From Rhodoluna sp. KAS3 (GTDB lineage: Bacteria > Actinomycetota > Actinomycetes > Actinomycetales > Microbacteriaceae): DNA of 64,000 nucleotides. Location of the stretch: positions 558,001-622,000 of the forward strand of contig NZ_AP026910.1 in NCBI RefSeq assembly GCF_026000575.1. The letters run 5' to 3'. The stretch's first letter is position 1. Each line of letters begins with the position of its first letter. This document shows positions 27,371 to 38,420 of the stretch, one piece after another. The position numbers and the translations under genes were made by a program. The notes below the pieces were generated by a model, which worked only from the letters and a program-made list of their open reading frames with translations, was not told where the DNA came from and did not search any database.

Positions 27371-28348
27371 TTACTCGTCGAGATCCTCAGGCAAAAAGGC
27401 GTCGGTCGCTGGGATTCCTAGATCCTCGGCTCGCTTGTCTGCCATCGCCAGCAGACGGCGAATTCGACCTGCAATAGCGTCTTTGGTCATGGCCGGGTCA
27501 GCTAGGTGACCCAGCTCATCCAGGCTGGCTTGCTTGTGCTTGAGCCTCAACTGGCCAGCGTAACGAAGGTGCTCGGGAATGTCCTCGCCGAGAATCTCAA
27601 GGGCGCGTTCCACGCGTGCACCAGCTGCAACGGCAGCCTGCGCCGAGCGGCGAAGGTTTGCGTCGTCGAAGTTTGCGAGTCGATTGGCAGTTGCCCGCAC
27701 CTCTCTGCGGAGACGCATTTCTTCCCAGCGCAGTACCTGCGTGTGTGCACCCATCTGGGTCAGCATGGTGGCAATGGCCTCACCCTCACGGACGGTTACT
27801 CGGTAAACACCACGTACCTCGCGGGCCTTTGCGGTGACACCCAATCTGCGGGCAACGCCAACCAGAGCCATTGCAGCCTCATTACCGGGGGCGGTAATTT
27901 CTAGTGCGGCCGAGCGGCCTGGGTCGGTTAGTGAACCGTGCGCCAAAAATGCGCCTCGCCAAACAGCCTGCGCTTCTTGAATTGAACCCGAAACCAAATT
28001 GGCAGGCAACCCTCGCACTGGGCGCCCCCGCTGGTCTAGAAGGCCGGTTTGACGAGCCAAAACATCACCCTGGTGCAAAACTCGGATTTGGTAGCGACTG
28101 CTTCGACGAATCCCTGAAGGGGAAATCACCGCCATCTCACTATCGATGCCAAAAAGGTCAGTTAGGTCTTTGCGAACGCGGCGAGCAATCTGGGCAGTGT
28201 CGAGCTCGACTTCAACCGCAACCCGGCCAGAGATTAGGTGAAGACCGCCTGAAAATCTCAGAATTGTGGACAGCTCTGCCACCCGCACCGAATTTTTTCC
28301 GATTTCGAGTCGCGCGAGCTCATCCTTGAGGTCAGCCGTAAGTGCCAT
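27371..28348 (-). CDS. whiA: Sporulation/cell-division regulator WhiA
   Basis: WhiA is a DNA-binding protein related to LAGLIDADG homing endonucleases, with a C-terminal helix-turn-helix. In Streptomyces it drives sporulation-specific division genes. In non-sporulating Gram-positives it affects division and growth. Family features here are [14 protein letters not shown] at the start and a degenerate LAGLIDADG region with [13 protein letters not shown] and [13 protein letters not shown]. The C-terminal HTH is near [25 protein letters not shown]. At 325 residues it is full length. It starts two bases after rapZ with AAGGA upstream. The yvcK gene usually found between rapZ and whiA is absent. 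Confidence 0.95.
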   Translation of the reverse strand: MALTADLKDELARLEIGKNSVRVAELSTILRFSGGLHLISGRVAVEVELDTAQIARRVRKDLTDLFGIDSEMAVISPSGIRRSSRYQIRVLHQGDVLARQTGLLDQRGRPVRGLPANLVSGSIQEAQAVWRGAFLAHGSLTDPGRSAALEITAPGNEAAMALVGVARRLGVTAKAREVRGVYRVTVREGEAIATMLTQMGAHTQVLRWEEMRLRREVRATANRLANFDDANLRRSAQAAVAAGARVERALEILGEDIPEHLRYAGQLRLKHKQASLDELGHLADPAMTKDAIAGRIRRLLAMADKRAEDLGIPATDAFLPEDLDE

Positions 28349-28350
28349 TG

Positions 28351-29226
28351 TTATTCCTTGCCTAGGTCGCGGTGCTTGACCGTCACTGAAACATCTGGGA
28401 TTTTATTCAATTCATCAGCAATCGCCCGCGACATTGCCACCGATCGGTGCTTGCCACCGGTGCAACCAATCGCGATGGTTGCGTAACGCTTGTTCTCGTT
28501 GAGGTAGCCGCGAAGAACCGGCTTGAGTGCAGCCACATAGTTGGTCACAAATTCTTGGGCACCAGACTGGCTCAACACAAAGTCGCTGACCGCTGTGTCT
28601 TCTCCGGTAAACGGTCTCAGGGATTCTTGCCAAAACGGATTCGGCAGGAACCTTGCATCGGCAACCAGATCGGCGTCAGAAGGTAGGCCGTATTTGAAAC
28701 CAAAAGACATCACGTTGATTTGAAGTTTTGAGGACTGCTCAAGGGTGAATCCCTCGGCAATCTTGTTTGAAAGCTGATGAATGTTGAGGTCACTGGTGTC
28801 GATGACCACATCGGCTGATTCTCGAAGGCTCAATAGTCTGACGCGTTCCTCTGCGATGCCGTCCAGGATGGTACCGCTCCCCTGGAGCGGGTGTGGGCGC
28901 CGCACCGATTCGAACCTCTTGACCAAGGCTGAATCGGTTGCCTCTAGAAAGAGCACCCGCAGGTTAAGGCTTCTGCTGCGAAGTGAGTTCAGGTGAGTTT
29001 GAAGTTCTGAGAAAAACTCGCCGCCGCGAACATCGATAACCACAGCCAAGCGTGGCAAAGGAGTTTTGGTCAGGGTAAAAAGATCAGCAATCGGATTCAA
29101 CATCTGTGGAGGCAAATTGTCGACCACGTACCAGCCAAGGTCTTCGAGTGCCTTGCCAACTGTGGAACGACCCGCACCAGACATACCGGTGACGATGAGC
29201 AGTTCACGCCTTTTATCTGAGTTCAA
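28351..29226 (-). CDS. rapZ: RapZ/YvcJ family nucleotide-binding protein (TTG start)
   Basis: RapZ in E. coli is an adaptor that presents the sRNA GlmZ to RNase E; YvcJ in Bacillus is a nucleotide-binding homologue. The N-terminal P-loop reads GMSGAGRST (residues 14-22), with Arg at position 20 where Lys is usual. As I recall this Arg is common in actinobacterial members. Walker B lies near [10 protein letters not shown]. The C-terminal sensor-like domain has [12 protein letters not shown] and [11 protein letters not shown]. At 291 residues it is normal. The start is TTG with GGGGAGG six bases upstream. The target in this organism is unknown. Confidence 0.93.
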   Translation of the reverse strand: MNSDKRRELLIVTGMSGAGRSTVGKALEDLGWYVVDNLPPQMLNPIADLFTLTKTPLPRLAVVIDVRGGEFFSELQTHLNSLRSRSLNLRVLFLEATDSALVKRFESVRRPHPLQGSGTILDGIAEERVRLLSLRESADVVIDTSDLNIHQLSNKIAEGFTLEQSSKLQINVMSFGFKYGLPSDADLVADARFLPNPFWQESLRPFTGEDTAVSDFVLSQSGAQEFVTNYVAALKPVLRGYLNENKRYATIAIGCTGGKHRSVAMSRAIADELNKIPDVSVTVKHRDLGKE

Positions 29227-29310
29227 AACACCCTCCCCTCGGTTGAATTTGAAGTCGAAATAGCTGAGTGCATCACAGTCTATCGAAGTGCGACACGCCG
29301 AAGAGTGTTT

Positions 29311-31170
29311 TTAGATTTCTAGGCGATTAACTATCTCTTGAGCCAATACGGGGCCGATGCCAGCTACCGAAGATATTTCGTCCGCGCTGGCCAGTTTGAG
29401 CCGCTTAGCCGACCCGAAGTGCTTCAGTAAGGCCGAGACGCGTTTCTCACCGAGGCCAGGAACCTCGGACAGTTCGGTCGCGATACTGCTTTTACGTTTT
29501 TGCCTCTGATAGGTGATGGCAAAACGATGCGCTTCATCTCGAATTCTCTGAAGTAGAAACAGTTCGTCGGTCGCACGCGGAAGAATTACCGGGTACTCCT
29601 CCCCTGGCCGCCAAATCTCCTCAAGACGTTTTGCGAGGCCAACTACGGTCAGCCCCGGAACACCGGAATCGTTGATAGCCCGCTGCGCGGCATTGACCTG
29701 CGGAAGCCCGCCATCCACTATGAGCAAAGACGGAAAGTAACTGAATTTTGTTTCTTCAGCTGCATTGGCCTGAGGTTCGCGGAGATATTTCAGTCGCCTG
29801 GAGACCACCTGGTAAATGGACTCAGTATCATCGGTGGTGTTCTCAATCGAGAAGCGTCGGTAGTGGTCCTTCTTCGGCAGGCCATCTTCAAAAACGACCA
29901 TTGATGCAACCACGCCGGTGCCACCTAGGTGCGAAACGTCAAAACACTCAATTCGCAGTGGTGCATCGGCAAGCTGGAGCGCTTTTTGAATTCCCGCCAG
30001 CGCATCTGCCCGTGCGGTGAAGTCCGCAGACCTTCGAGTTTTGTAGAGCATGAGCGAGTGCTTGGCATTGGTTTCAGCGGTTGAAGCCAAGGCGGCTTTA
30101 TCGCCACGTTGGGCAACCCTTAGTTCAGTTTTAGTGCCGCGCTTAGCCGACAGCCATCGGGTTAGATCCTTGGCATCATCCGGTAGCACGGGAACCAATA
30201 TCTCGCGTGGAATGTCGACCGGTTCTGCATCGATGGAGCCGGTGTACACATTTTGAAGGACGTACTCGACAAGTTCTGGAAGGGTTCGTTCGAGTTCCTT
30301 GTCGACCACCCATCCACGCACACCACGAATTCGACCGCCTCGAACTATGAATTGCGATACTGCCGCGGCCAGCTCGTCATCAGCGATTCCAAATAAGTCG
30401 GCGTCCGTTTGATCGCTAAACACGACAGTACTTTTTTCTAGCACCCGCTCGAGAGCACCGATGTTGTCCCGCAGCCGACCGGCGAGCTCATACTGTTGGT
30501 TCTCGCTCGCCTCAAACATCCGCTTGCGAAGCGTCTCAACGTGTTGAGTGTCTCCGCCCGACATGAAGTCAATAAATTCTTTGGCGATTGCTCGGTGCTC
30601 GCTCTTAGTTACTCGGTCTACGCAGGGGGCCGCGCATTTGCCAATGTCGCCTAACAGGCAGGCCCGATTGGAAGCCTTGGCGCGCTGATAAACGCCTTTG
30701 GTGCAGGATCGAACCGGATAGACCTTCAGCAGAGTGTCCAGGGTCTCCCGAACAGCCCAGGCCTGTGTGTAGGGGCCGAAGTACTTAACTCCCTTTAGGT
30801 CGCGCGTGCGAGTGATGAAGGCCCGAGGAACCTCTTCTCCAATGGATACGCCAAGGTACGGGTAGGTTTTGTCATCCTTGAAGCGAACGTTGAAAGGTGG
30901 GTCATATTCCTTGATCCAAGTGAACTCAAGCTGAAGCGCCTCGTACTCGGTTTTGACAATGGTCCACTGCACATCAGCGGCCGAAGTCACCATTCTTCGG
31001 GTTCGTTCGTGAAGGCTATCCAACGGGCCAAAGTAGTTACTGAGTCTGGCCCTTAGGTTTTTTGCCTTCCCCACGTAAAGCACACGGCCGCTGGCATCAA
31101 GCCAACGGTAAACCCCGGGATTAGTTGGAATCTCGCTGGTTTTTGGCCGAAACGAGAGCTCATTGGCCAT
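29311..31170 (-). CDS. uvrC: Excinuclease ABC subunit C
   Basis: UvrC makes both incisions in nucleotide excision repair. The N-terminal GIY-YIG nuclease domain has [20 protein letters not shown] (residues 17-36), with the catalytic Tyr and Arg residues. A Cys cluster in [13 protein letters not shown] follows, then a UVR motif near residues 205-240 that meets UvrB. The RNase H-like nuclease domain carries [10 protein letters not shown]. The C-terminal end holds two helix-hairpin-helix motifs ([25 protein letters not shown]). At 619 residues it is full length. Its ATG overlaps the uvrA stop (TAATG). Confidence 0.97.
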   Translation of the reverse strand: MANELSFRPKTSEIPTNPGVYRWLDASGRVLYVGKAKNLRARLSNYFGPLDSLHERTRRMVTSAADVQWTIVKTEYEALQLEFTWIKEYDPPFNVRFKDDKTYPYLGVSIGEEVPRAFITRTRDLKGVKYFGPYTQAWAVRETLDTLLKVYPVRSCTKGVYQRAKASNRACLLGDIGKCAAPCVDRVTKSEHRAIAKEFIDFMSGGDTQHVETLRKRMFEASENQQYELAGRLRDNIGALERVLEKSTVVFSDQTDADLFGIADDELAAAVSQFIVRGGRIRGVRGWVVDKELERTLPELVEYVLQNVYTGSIDAEPVDIPREILVPVLPDDAKDLTRWLSAKRGTKTELRVAQRGDKAALASTAETNAKHSLMLYKTRRSADFTARADALAGIQKALQLADAPLRIECFDVSHLGGTGVVASMVVFEDGLPKKDHYRRFSIENTTDDTESIYQVVSRRLKYLREPQANAAEETKFSYFPSLLIVDGGLPQVNAAQRAINDSGVPGLTVVGLAKRLEEIWRPGEEYPVILPRATDELFLLQRIRDEAHRFAITYQRQKRKSSIATELSEVPGLGEKRVSALLKHFGSAKRLKLASADEISSVAGIGPVLAQEIVNRLEI

Positions 31171-34034
31171 TAGCTGAGCAGCTCCTTGAGGAATCCGCCT
31201 GTGAATGATTTCTGGTTAGCCGCTACCTGCTCTGGTGTTCCGATGGCAACCACCTGACCACCGCGTGATCCGCCCTCTGGGCCCATGTCGATAATCCAGT
31301 CGGAAGACTTAATCACATCGAGGTTGTGTTCGATGACTAACACGGTGTTGCCCTTTTCAACCAGACCATTCAGGACCAATAGGAGTTTTCGAACGTCCTC
31401 GAAGTGGAGACCGGTGGTTGGTTCATCCAAAACATAAATGCTTCGGCCGTTAGATCTGCGTTGGAGTTCGGTGGCCAACTTGACACGCTGGGCCTCTCCG
31501 CCTGAGAGGGTGGTTGCACTCTGACCGAGGCGGACGTAACCCAAACCAACTTCGACAAGAGTCTCTAGGTATCGGGCGATTGAACTTATCGGTGCAAAGA
31601 ATTCAGCGGCTTCAGCGATTGGCATTTCAAGAACCTCGGCGATGTTCTTACCCTTATAAAGCACCTGGAGAGTCTCACGGTTGTAACGGGCACCGTGACA
31701 AACTTCACAGGCCACGTATACATCCGGTAGAAAGTTCATCTCAATTTTTAGGGTTCCATCACCCGAGCAAGACTCACAGCGCCCACCCTTTACATTGAAA
31801 GAGAACCTGCCCTGCTGGTATCCCCTGGCTTTTGACTCTTGGGTCTCAGCAAACAACTTTCGGATGTGATCAAAGACACCGGTGTAGGTTGCCGGATTTG
31901 AACGCGGAGTTCGACCAATTGGGTTTTGGTCGACGTGCACAACCTTGTCGAGAAGTTCGATTCCCTCGATGCGGGTGTGACGTCCAGCCACGCCCTTGGC
32001 TCCGTTCAGGCTGTTGGCCAGAACTTCGTAGAGCACGTCGTTGACCAGTGAAGACTTGCCCGATCCGCTGACACCCGTGACCGCCGTTAGAACGCCCAGC
32101 GGGAATTCCACGTCTACATTTTGCAGATTGTTTTCGCGGGCACCGACTACCTTTAGCTTGCGCTTTGGGTCAATTGACCGGCGCTTCTTTGGTGTAACGA
32201 TGGCCTCACGTCCGGACAGGAATGCACCGGTTAGTGAGTTTTGATTCTCTAGCAGGGCTGCATAAGGGCCACTGTGAACCACCTCACCACCGTTAACACC
32301 TGCACCTGGGCCAATGTCGACAACCCAGTCAGAGGCCTTGATGGTGTCCTCGTCATGCTCCACGACAATCAAGGTGTTGCCAAGGTCGCGAAGTTTGATC
32401 AGGGTGTCGATGAGTCTGCGGTTGTCGCGCTGGTGAAGACCAATCGAAGGTTCATCGAGTACGTACAAAACACCGGTTAGGCCAGAACCGATTTGCGTAG
32501 CCAATCGAATGCGCTGCGCCTCACCGCCCGAAAGTGAACCGGCGGCGCGCTCTAGTGACAGGTAGTCGAGACCAACTGCCATCAAGAAGTCCAGCCTGGC
32601 CCTGATTTCACGAAGTACCTGTGCCGCAATTTTTACGTCTCGTTCATCTAGGACGATGGTTTCGAAGAACTTGACCGCATCACCGAGGCTCATCGCGGCT
32701 ACGTCGGCGATGCTGACGCCAGCCACCTTCACAGCGAGAACTTCAGGCTTTAAGCGTTGCCCGGCGCACGCTGGGCACGGAATCTCTCGAAGAAAACCTG
32801 ACCACTTAGCCCTGGCGTAGTCGTTTTCAGACTCAAGGTATTTGCGCTCGATGTAGCCCAAAACACCCTCGAATCCGGTGGTGTAGCGCAGTTCGCGACC
32901 GTACTTGTTCTTCCACTTAACCTGAACATCGAAGTTGTTTCCATGAAGTACGGCCTGCTGCACCTCTTCGGGCAGCTTCTTCCAAGGGGTGTCTAGTGAG
33001 AACTCCAGGTCGTCGGCTAGACCTTCAAGCATTCGCGAGAAATAGTGAAACAAACCCTTTCCCTGGGTCGACCAAGGGAGGATAACTCCCCCATTAATGC
33101 TCGCGTCTGGGTCACCGATAACGAGCTCGGCGTCAACCGCCTGCTTTACTCCGAGGCCAGAACACTGAGGGCAAGCACCGAACGGGGCGTTAAAAGAGAA
33201 AGTTCTAGGTTCAATCTCGGTGAGACTTAGCGGGTGTTCATTCGGGCAAGACATTTTCTCACTGAAAACTCGTGTCTTCCCCGGTCCGGCCGGATCGTCG
33301 ACAAGGTCAACTAGGATGCGCCCTCCGGCTAGTTTGAGGCCGGTTTCGACCGAATCAGCTAGGCGACCAATAATCTCTGGCTTTGCCACCAGTCGGTCGA
33401 TGACCACTGAGATGTCGTGCTTGAACGTCTTTTTTAGCGGTTTGGCGTCAGCCAGCTGCACAACCTCGCCGTCAACCACGGCGCGGGCAAAACCTTGGCA
33501 GTTGAGCTCTTTGAACAGATCAACGAACTCGCCCTTTTTTTGGTCGACGATTTGGGCCAGAATCTGAAACCGAGTGCCCTCAGGTAGTTCAAGAATTTGG
33601 TCGACAATCTGTTGCGGAGTCTGTTTGACAATCTTCTCGCCGCATTCGGCACAGTAAGGCACACCGACGCGAGCCCAGAGCAGGCGCAAGTAGTCGTGAA
33701 TTTCGGTGATGGTTCCCACCGTTGAACGAGGGTTTCGATTTGTGGACTTCTGATCGATCGAAACTGCCGGGCTTAAACCCTCGATAAAGTCAACATCTGG
33801 TCGGTCAACCTGACCAAGGAACTGTCTTGCATAGGCAGACAGCGATTCAACGTATCGACGCTGACCCTCAGCAAAGATCGTGTCAAATGCCAACGATGAC
33901 TTACCGGAACCACTAAGTCCAGTAAAGACAACCATCGCGTCACGGGGTACCTCAAGGTTCACGTTCTTAAGATTGTGAACTCGAGCACCCTTGATGACTA
34001 GCTTGTTTTCATGGCTTATCGGTGTAATCGGCAT
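31170..34034 (-). CDS. uvrA: Excinuclease ABC subunit A
   Basis: UvrA is the dimeric damage sensor of nucleotide excision repair. It has two ABC ATPase modules. The first has [14 protein letters not shown] near residue 37 and [16 protein letters not shown]. The second has [14 protein letters not shown] and [15 protein letters not shown]. Zinc modules are readable at CAECG and CPACAG in the first half, and CESCSGDG with CEVCHG in the second. At 954 residues it is standard. The ATG is preceded by TAAACT and six bases and has no good ribosome-binding site, so it may have its own leaderless promoter despite lying only 35 bases after uvrB. Confidence 0.97.
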   Translation of the reverse strand: MPITPISHENKLVIKGARVHNLKNVNLEVPRDAMVVFTGLSGSGKSSLAFDTIFAEGQRRYVESLSAYARQFLGQVDRPDVDFIEGLSPAVSIDQKSTNRNPRSTVGTITEIHDYLRLLWARVGVPYCAECGEKIVKQTPQQIVDQILELPEGTRFQILAQIVDQKKGEFVDLFKELNCQGFARAVVDGEVVQLADAKPLKKTFKHDISVVIDRLVAKPEIIGRLADSVETGLKLAGGRILVDLVDDPAGPGKTRVFSEKMSCPNEHPLSLTEIEPRTFSFNAPFGACPQCSGLGVKQAVDAELVIGDPDASINGGVILPWSTQGKGLFHYFSRMLEGLADDLEFSLDTPWKKLPEEVQQAVLHGNNFDVQVKWKNKYGRELRYTTGFEGVLGYIERKYLESENDYARAKWSGFLREIPCPACAGQRLKPEVLAVKVAGVSIADVAAMSLGDAVKFFETIVLDERDVKIAAQVLREIRARLDFLMAVGLDYLSLERAAGSLSGGEAQRIRLATQIGSGLTGVLYVLDEPSIGLHQRDNRRLIDTLIKLRDLGNTLIVVEHDEDTIKASDWVVDIGPGAGVNGGEVVHSGPYAALLENQNSLTGAFLSGREAIVTPKKRRSIDPKRKLKVVGARENNLQNVDVEFPLGVLTAVTGVSGSGKSSLVNDVLYEVLANSLNGAKGVAGRHTRIEGIELLDKVVHVDQNPIGRTPRSNPATYTGVFDHIRKLFAETQESKARGYQQGRFSFNVKGGRCESCSGDGTLKIEMNFLPDVYVACEVCHGARYNRETLQVLYKGKNIAEVLEMPIAEAAEFFAPISSIARYLETLVEVGLGYVRLGQSATTLSGGEAQRVKLATELQRRSNGRSIYVLDEPTTGLHFEDVRKLLLVLNGLVEKGNTVLVIEHNLDVIKSSDWIIDMGPEGGSRGGQVVAIGTPEQVAANQKSFTGGFLKELLS

Positions 34035-34040
34035 CTTTGA

Positions 34041-34046
34041 AGTTTA
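34041..34046 (-). promoter_or_regulatory. Candidate -10 element of leaderless uvrA promoter
   Basis: TAAACT on the minus strand is followed by six bases and the uvrA ATG, matching the spacing seen at glgA, glgC, coaE, hisE and rpe. I saw no LexA-type GAAC-N4-GTTC box in the 35-base gap. Confidence 0.4.
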
Positions 34047-34069
34047 ACCTTGCTGTAGTTCTGGCACGC

Positions 34070-36145
34070 CTAAACGTGTCCAGCTTTTTCCATTTGCCGA
34101 AGCTCATGTTTGAGTTCAGATATTTCATCTCTAAGTCGCGCTGCAAGCTCAAATTTGAGTTCGACTGCGGCTTCCTTCATCTGCGCATCGAGGTCGACGA
34201 TGATCGAAAGTATTTCTTCTTGGGCCATAGACGCGATGCCCTTGCGGGACTTAACCGGAATCACTGATTTACCGTCACGGGTCTTCTTTTTGCTGGCCTT
34301 CTCGAGCAGTTCAGCCGTGTCTTGCTCTTCGCGCAAAATCTGATCGGTGATGTCTGCAATCTTCTTGCGCAACGGCTGCGGGTCCACGCCGTGAGCTTTG
34401 TTGTAGGCAACCTGCTTGGCTCGCCTGCGATTGGTCTCTTCAATCGCCCGCGCCATTGAATCGGTGAGGTTGTCGGCATACATATGCACTTGGCCGTTGA
34501 TGTTTCGTGCAGCACGACCAATGGTCTGAATGAGCGATGTCGTCGACCGCAGGAAGCCCTCTTTATCGGCGTCCAAAATGCTGACCAGAGAAACTTCGGG
34601 TAAGTCCAAGCCTTCTCTGAGCAGGTTAATTCCGATCAGGACGTCGAAGACGCCGCTCCGCAGTTCGCGCAGCAGTTCAACGCGCCGCAGAGTGTCGACA
34701 TCGGAGTGAAGGTAGCGAACCCTGACGCCAGCCTCGGTCAAGAAATCGGTCAGTTCTTCTGCCATTTTCTTGGTGAGAGTAGTTACCAAGACTCGCTCAT
34801 CTTTGGCCGCACGTATGCGAATCTCCTCGAGCAGATCATCGATTTGACCCTTGCTCGGCTTGATCACAATTTCAGGATCAATCAGACCGGTTGGGCGAAT
34901 AATTTGTTCGACGATTCCGGCCCCGAGGTTCATTTCGTACTTGCCTGGGGTGGCGGATAGGTAAACCGTCTGGCCCACTCGCTCCTGAAATTCGCTAAAT
35001 TTTAGCGGTCGATTGTCAAGTGCCGAGGGCAGTCGGAAGCCATACTCGACCAGGTTTCGTTTACGGCTTGAGTCTCCCTCATACATGGCACCGATCTGCG
35101 GCACCGTAACGTGGGACTCGTCGATGACGGTAAGGAAGTCTTCTGGGAAGTAATCCAAGAGGCAGCTAGGTGCCGAGCCTGGCTCGCGCCCGTCGATGTG
35201 CCGAGAGTAGTTCTCGATTCCCGAGCAGAATCCAAGTTCGTTGATCATTTCTAAGTCAAACGTGGTTCTCATTTTCAAGCGCTGAGCTTCGAGGAGCTTG
35301 CCCTGGCTCTCTAGCTCTTTGACGCGCCAAACTAACTCTTCTTCGATACCCTCTATGGCTTTACCCATGCGGTCTGGCCCAGCCATGTAGAGCGAAGCTG
35401 GGAAAATTGAGACAGCAGATTCTGTTTTGGCAATCTCGCCTGTAAGTGGAAACAGCGAGTAAAGAGCCTCAATTTCGTCACCGAAGAATTCGATTCGAAT
35501 TGCCATCTCCTCGTTCACCGGGATGATTTCGATGGTGTCACCCTTGACGCGGAAGTTTCCGCGTGAAAAATCGATGTCATTACGGGCGTACTGCATAGAC
35601 ACGAATTTGCGAATTAGGTCATCTCGGTCAATTTGTTGCCCAACCTGAAGTGAAACCCGAGAATTTAGATACTCCTCAGGAGCACCGAGGCCATAAATGC
35701 AAGAAACAGTGCTCACTACAACAACATCGCGGCGACTTAACAAACTCGTGGTTGCCGAGTAGCGAAGGCGCTCAACTTCCTCGTTGATTGAGGAGTCCTT
35801 TTCAATGAATGTATCTGTCTGAGCCACGTAGGCTTCTGGCTGGTAGTAATCGTAGTAACTTACGAAGTACTCCACGGCATTATTAGGCAACAATTCACGG
35901 AATTCATTCACCAGCTGAGCTGCCAAGGTCTTGTTGTGAGCCAAGACCAAGGTTGGCCGCTGCACGGCTTCAATTAGCCAGGCGGTGGTTGCAGATTTAC
36001 CAGTACCGGTAGCACCGAGCAGTACAACGTCCTTCTCGCCGGCATTGATCCGAGCGGCAAGGTCAGCAATTGCGGTTGGCTGGTCGCCCGAGGGTGTGTA
36101 CTCGCTAATCACCTGGAAAGGTGCAAAAGATCTGGTTGCTTCCAT
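34070..36145 (-). CDS. uvrB: Excinuclease ABC subunit B
   Basis: UvrB is the helicase-like core that verifies damage and recruits UvrC. Walker A is [12 protein letters not shown], near residue 45. The beta-hairpin that slides between strands appears as [15 protein letters not shown]-box-like IDESH and the C-terminal helicase motifs ([19 protein letters not shown]) follow. A UVR motif closes the protein near residue 650. I use ATG 36145 (691 residues; starts EATRSFAPF), ten bases after the coaE stop. The longer frame would overlap coaE by about 60 bases. The ribosome-binding site is weak (TTGAG). Confidence 0.96.
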   Translation of the reverse strand: MEATRSFAPFQVISEYTPSGDQPTAIADLAARINAGEKDVVLLGATGTGKSATTAWLIEAVQRPTLVLAHNKTLAAQLVNEFRELLPNNAVEYFVSYYDYYQPEAYVAQTDTFIEKDSSINEEVERLRYSATTSLLSRRDVVVVSTVSCIYGLGAPEEYLNSRVSLQVGQQIDRDDLIRKFVSMQYARNDIDFSRGNFRVKGDTIEIIPVNEEMAIRIEFFGDEIEALYSLFPLTGEIAKTESAVSIFPASLYMAGPDRMGKAIEGIEEELVWRVKELESQGKLLEAQRLKMRTTFDLEMINELGFCSGIENYSRHIDGREPGSAPSCLLDYFPEDFLTVIDESHVTVPQIGAMYEGDSSRKRNLVEYGFRLPSALDNRPLKFSEFQERVGQTVYLSATPGKYEMNLGAGIVEQIIRPTGLIDPEIVIKPSKGQIDDLLEEIRIRAAKDERVLVTTLTKKMAEELTDFLTEAGVRVRYLHSDVDTLRRVELLRELRSGVFDVLIGINLLREGLDLPEVSLVSILDADKEGFLRSTTSLIQTIGRAARNINGQVHMYADNLTDSMARAIEETNRRRAKQVAYNKAHGVDPQPLRKKIADITDQILREEQDTAELLEKASKKKTRDGKSVIPVKSRKGIASMAQEEILSIIVDLDAQMKEAAVELKFELAARLRDEISELKHELRQMEKAGHV

Positions 36146-36155
36146 GTCGATATGC

Positions 36156-36767
36156 TCAAGCAGAAAACTTGGCTGAGGCTTCCCGTTCGATTCGTTGCCA
36201 TAGCAGCTCGGCATCCTTGAGGAGCAAAATGAGATCTTGGTTTGAGTTCAAAATCACGTCGGCAACATTGGCTCGTTGCGCTGGGCTGGCTTGAGAGGCG
36301 ATGCGTGCGGCAGCCTCCTGCTGACTAAGGCCACGAATCTTGACTAGCCGATCGAGTTGTTTCTCAATCGGGGCTTCAACGGTGACAACAAGGTCAAACG
36401 GTAGGTCAACGGAGGCTTCTACTAGTAGCGGAACATTGTAGATAACGATTGAGTCCTCTGGAAATGCAGCTACCCGCTCCTTGGCCAGAGCCTTAACAAT
36501 CGGATGCACAATTGCCTCCAACTGTTCACGCTTTTCTCGGTCGTTGAACACAAGTTCACCCAGTGCCGGGCGATTTAGCGTGCAGTCAGGGTTGAAGACC
36601 GAGCTGCCGAAAAGTTCGAGAATCTTTGCCGCCCCCGGAGTTCCCGGTGCTACTGCCTCACGAGCAAGAGCGTCGGCATCAACTTCGATTGCGCCCTGTC
36701 GAGTCCAGAAATCCGCAACCGTTGATTTTCCGGCCGCTATTCCCCCGGTTAGGCCAACTAAGTACAT
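36156..36767 (-). CDS. coaE: Dephospho-CoA kinase
   Basis: CoaE phosphorylates the ribose of dephospho-CoA with ATP, the last step of coenzyme A synthesis. The P-loop is GGIAAGKST (residues 8-16). The [13 protein letters not shown] stretch near 31 binds substrate, and NVPLLVEA near 108 is a family hallmark. At 203 residues it is the single-domain form, without the C-terminal GrpB-like domain found in some actinobacteria. It lies just downstream of the rpsA terminator and has TAGGCT six bases before the ATG, so it probably has its own leaderless promoter. The pair coaE-uvrB is common in Actinobacteria. Confidence 0.95.
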   Translation of the reverse strand: MYLVGLTGGIAAGKSTVADFWTRQGAIEVDADALAREAVAPGTPGAAKILELFGSSVFNPDCTLNRPALGELVFNDREKREQLEAIVHPIVKALAKERVAAFPEDSIVIYNVPLLVEASVDLPFDLVVTVEAPIEKQLDRLVKIRGLSQQEAAARIASQASPAQRANVADVILNSNQDLILLLKDAELLWQRIEREASAKFSA

Positions 36768-36773
36768 GACTCT

Positions 36774-36779
36774 AGCCTA
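36774..36779 (-). promoter_or_regulatory. Candidate -10 element of leaderless coaE promoter
   Basis: TAGGCT is followed by AGAGTC and the coaE ATG on the minus strand. It lies directly downstream of the rpsA terminator, where a new promoter is expected. The ANTAR gene has a near-identical stretch (TAGGCTAGAGGCC-ATG). Confidence 0.55.
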
Positions 36780-36782
36780 AAC

Positions 36783-36820
36783 AAAAATGGAGGCCGGCCA
36801 TTCGGCCGACCTCCATTTTT
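36783..36820 (-). terminator. Terminator after rpsA
   Basis: An 11-base outer stem (AAAAATGGAGG with CCTCCATTTTT), one mismatch and a five-base inner stem (CGGCC/GGCCG) enclose a four-base loop. The flanks give T tracts on either strand. It lies ten bases after the rpsA stop. Confidence 0.9.
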
Positions 36821-36830
36821 AGAGCAGTTG

Positions 36831-38288
36831 TTACTCTGCGCTCTTTAGCTTGTCGCGAAGAGCTGCAAGTGACTCATCTGATGCCAGGGTGCCTGACTCT
36901 GATGACTCGCTTGAGTAGCTGCTTGAAGATGCTGCTGCTGATGCCTCTGGAGCCTCAGGAAGCTTAGCTGCTGCCTCGTTTGCGGCTGCAACCTGCTTCT
37001 TGTGCTCTTCCCAACGGGCGTGAGCCTCAGCGTATTCCTTCTCCCACTTGGTGCGAGCTTCCTCGAAGCCTGGCTTCCACTCGTTGGTGGTTGCGTCGAA
37101 GCCCTCTGGGTACTTGTAGGTACCGTTCTCGTCGTAGTCTGCAGCCATACCGTAAAGCGCAGGGTTGAAGTCGGTGCCCTCTGGGTCTACCTCTTCGTTA
37201 GCCTGCTTTAGCGATAGTGAAATGCGGCGACGGTCCAGGTCGATGTCGATGACCTTGACGAATACGTCCTGGTTCACTGAAACAACCTGCTCGGCTAGCT
37301 CGATGTGCTTTGAAGAAAGCTCTGAGATGTGAACAAGACCCTCGATGCCGTCTGCAACGCGAACGAATGCACCGAAAGGAACCAACTTGGTTACCTTACC
37401 TGGAGCGTACTGTCCGATTGCGTGGGTACGAGCGAATACCTGCCATGGGTCTTCCTGAGTTGCCTTTAGAGATAGTGAAACGCGCTCGCGCTCCTGGTCT
37501 ACCTCTAGAACCTCAACAGTAACTTCCTGACCGATCTCAACGACCTCTGAAGCGTGCTCAATGTGCTTCCATGAAAGCTCAGATACGTGAACTAGACCGT
37601 CTACGCCACCAAGGTCAATGAATGCACCGAAGTTTACGATCGATGAAACAACACCGGTACGGATCTGGCCCTTAGCAAGGTCAGCTAGGAAGGTGCTGCG
37701 TGAAGCAGACTGTGACTCTTCTAGCAGAGCGCGACGTGAAAGCACAACGTTGTTGCGGTTCTTGTCTAGCTCAAGAATCTTGGCTTCAACCTTCTGGCCT
37801 AGGTATGGGCCTAGGTCGCGAACGCGGCGAAGCTCGATGAGCGATGCAGGCAAGAAGCCACGAAGGCCGATGTCTACGATCAGACCACCCTTAACAACTT
37901 CGATAACCACACCATTGACGGTGCCGTCTGCTTCTTTGATCTTCTCGACGTCGCCCCATGCGCGCTCGTACTGTGCACGCTTCTTTGAAAGGATTAGACG
38001 GCCTTCCTTGTCTTCCTTCTGAAGAACAAGTGCCTCTACTGCATCGCCAACGCTAACGATCTCTGATGGATCTGCATCGTGGCGGATTGAAAGTTCACGA
38101 GAAGGGATTACACCTTCAGTCTTGTAACCGACGTCAAGTAGAACTTCGTCGCGGTCGATCTTTACAACGGTTCCGGTGATTAGGTCGCCGTCGTTGAAGA
38201 ACTTCAGAGTTGCTTCTACAGCTGCAAGGAAGTCTTCTGCAGAACCGATGTCGTTTACAGCGATCTGCTTGGTTGATTTGGTGGTCAT
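36831..38288 (-). CDS. rpsA: 30S ribosomal protein S1
   Basis: S1 helps bind mRNA to the 30S subunit. Four S1 OB-fold domains are readable: GDLITGTVVKIDRDEVLLDVGYK (near 35), GTVNGVVIEVVKGGLIVDIGLRG (near 120), GQIRTGVVSSIVNFGAFIDLGG (near 205) and GQYAPGKVTKLVPFGAFVRV (near 290). A charged C-terminal region and a Ser-rich tail (SAAASSSSYSSESSESG) follow. At 485 residues it is the four-domain actinobacterial form, shorter than the six-domain E. coli protein. The 132-base region upstream holds two hairpins and no clear Shine-Dalgarno sequence. Confidence 0.97.
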   Translation of the reverse strand: MTTKSTKQIAVNDIGSAEDFLAAVEATLKFFNDGDLITGTVVKIDRDEVLLDVGYKTEGVIPSRELSIRHDADPSEIVSVGDAVEALVLQKEDKEGRLILSKKRAQYERAWGDVEKIKEADGTVNGVVIEVVKGGLIVDIGLRGFLPASLIELRRVRDLGPYLGQKVEAKILELDKNRNNVVLSRRALLEESQSASRSTFLADLAKGQIRTGVVSSIVNFGAFIDLGGVDGLVHVSELSWKHIEHASEVVEIGQEVTVEVLEVDQERERVSLSLKATQEDPWQVFARTHAIGQYAPGKVTKLVPFGAFVRVADGIEGLVHISELSSKHIELAEQVVSVNQDVFVKVIDIDLDRRRISLSLKQANEEVDPEGTDFNPALYGMAADYDENGTYKYPEGFDATTNEWKPGFEEARTKWEKEYAEAHARWEEHKKQVAAANEAAAKLPEAPEASAAASSSSYSSESSESGTLASDESLAALRDKLKSAE

Positions 38289-38316
38289 ATTTATTTTTAC
38301 TCTTAACGGGCAATTC

Positions 38317-38353
38317 TCTGGTCGCGCCAGAACATCCTTGGCTTTTCCAAGGA
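38317..38353 (-). promoter_or_regulatory. Two tandem hairpins in the rpsA 5' leader
   Basis: In the transcript the first hairpin (38353-38335) has a seven-base perfect stem, TCCTTGG/CCAAGGA, with a five-base loop. The second (38331-38317) has a five-base stem, TCTGG/CCAGA, and a five-base loop. About 28 bases, mostly A and T, separate them from the rpsA ATG. They are candidates for autogenous control of S1, which is known to regulate its own translation in E. coli. Confidence 0.5.
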
Positions 38354-38420
38354 GTCTGATCCGACAATGGATTTAGTGCGTACGAAAATACACACCCTCC
38401 AATCCTAGCGGTTCTACAGG

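Noticed and set aside
36146-36214. N-terminal extension of uvrB by 23 codons
   Set aside because: It would overlap coaE by about 60 bases, and UvrB proteins normally begin near the ATG at 36145.
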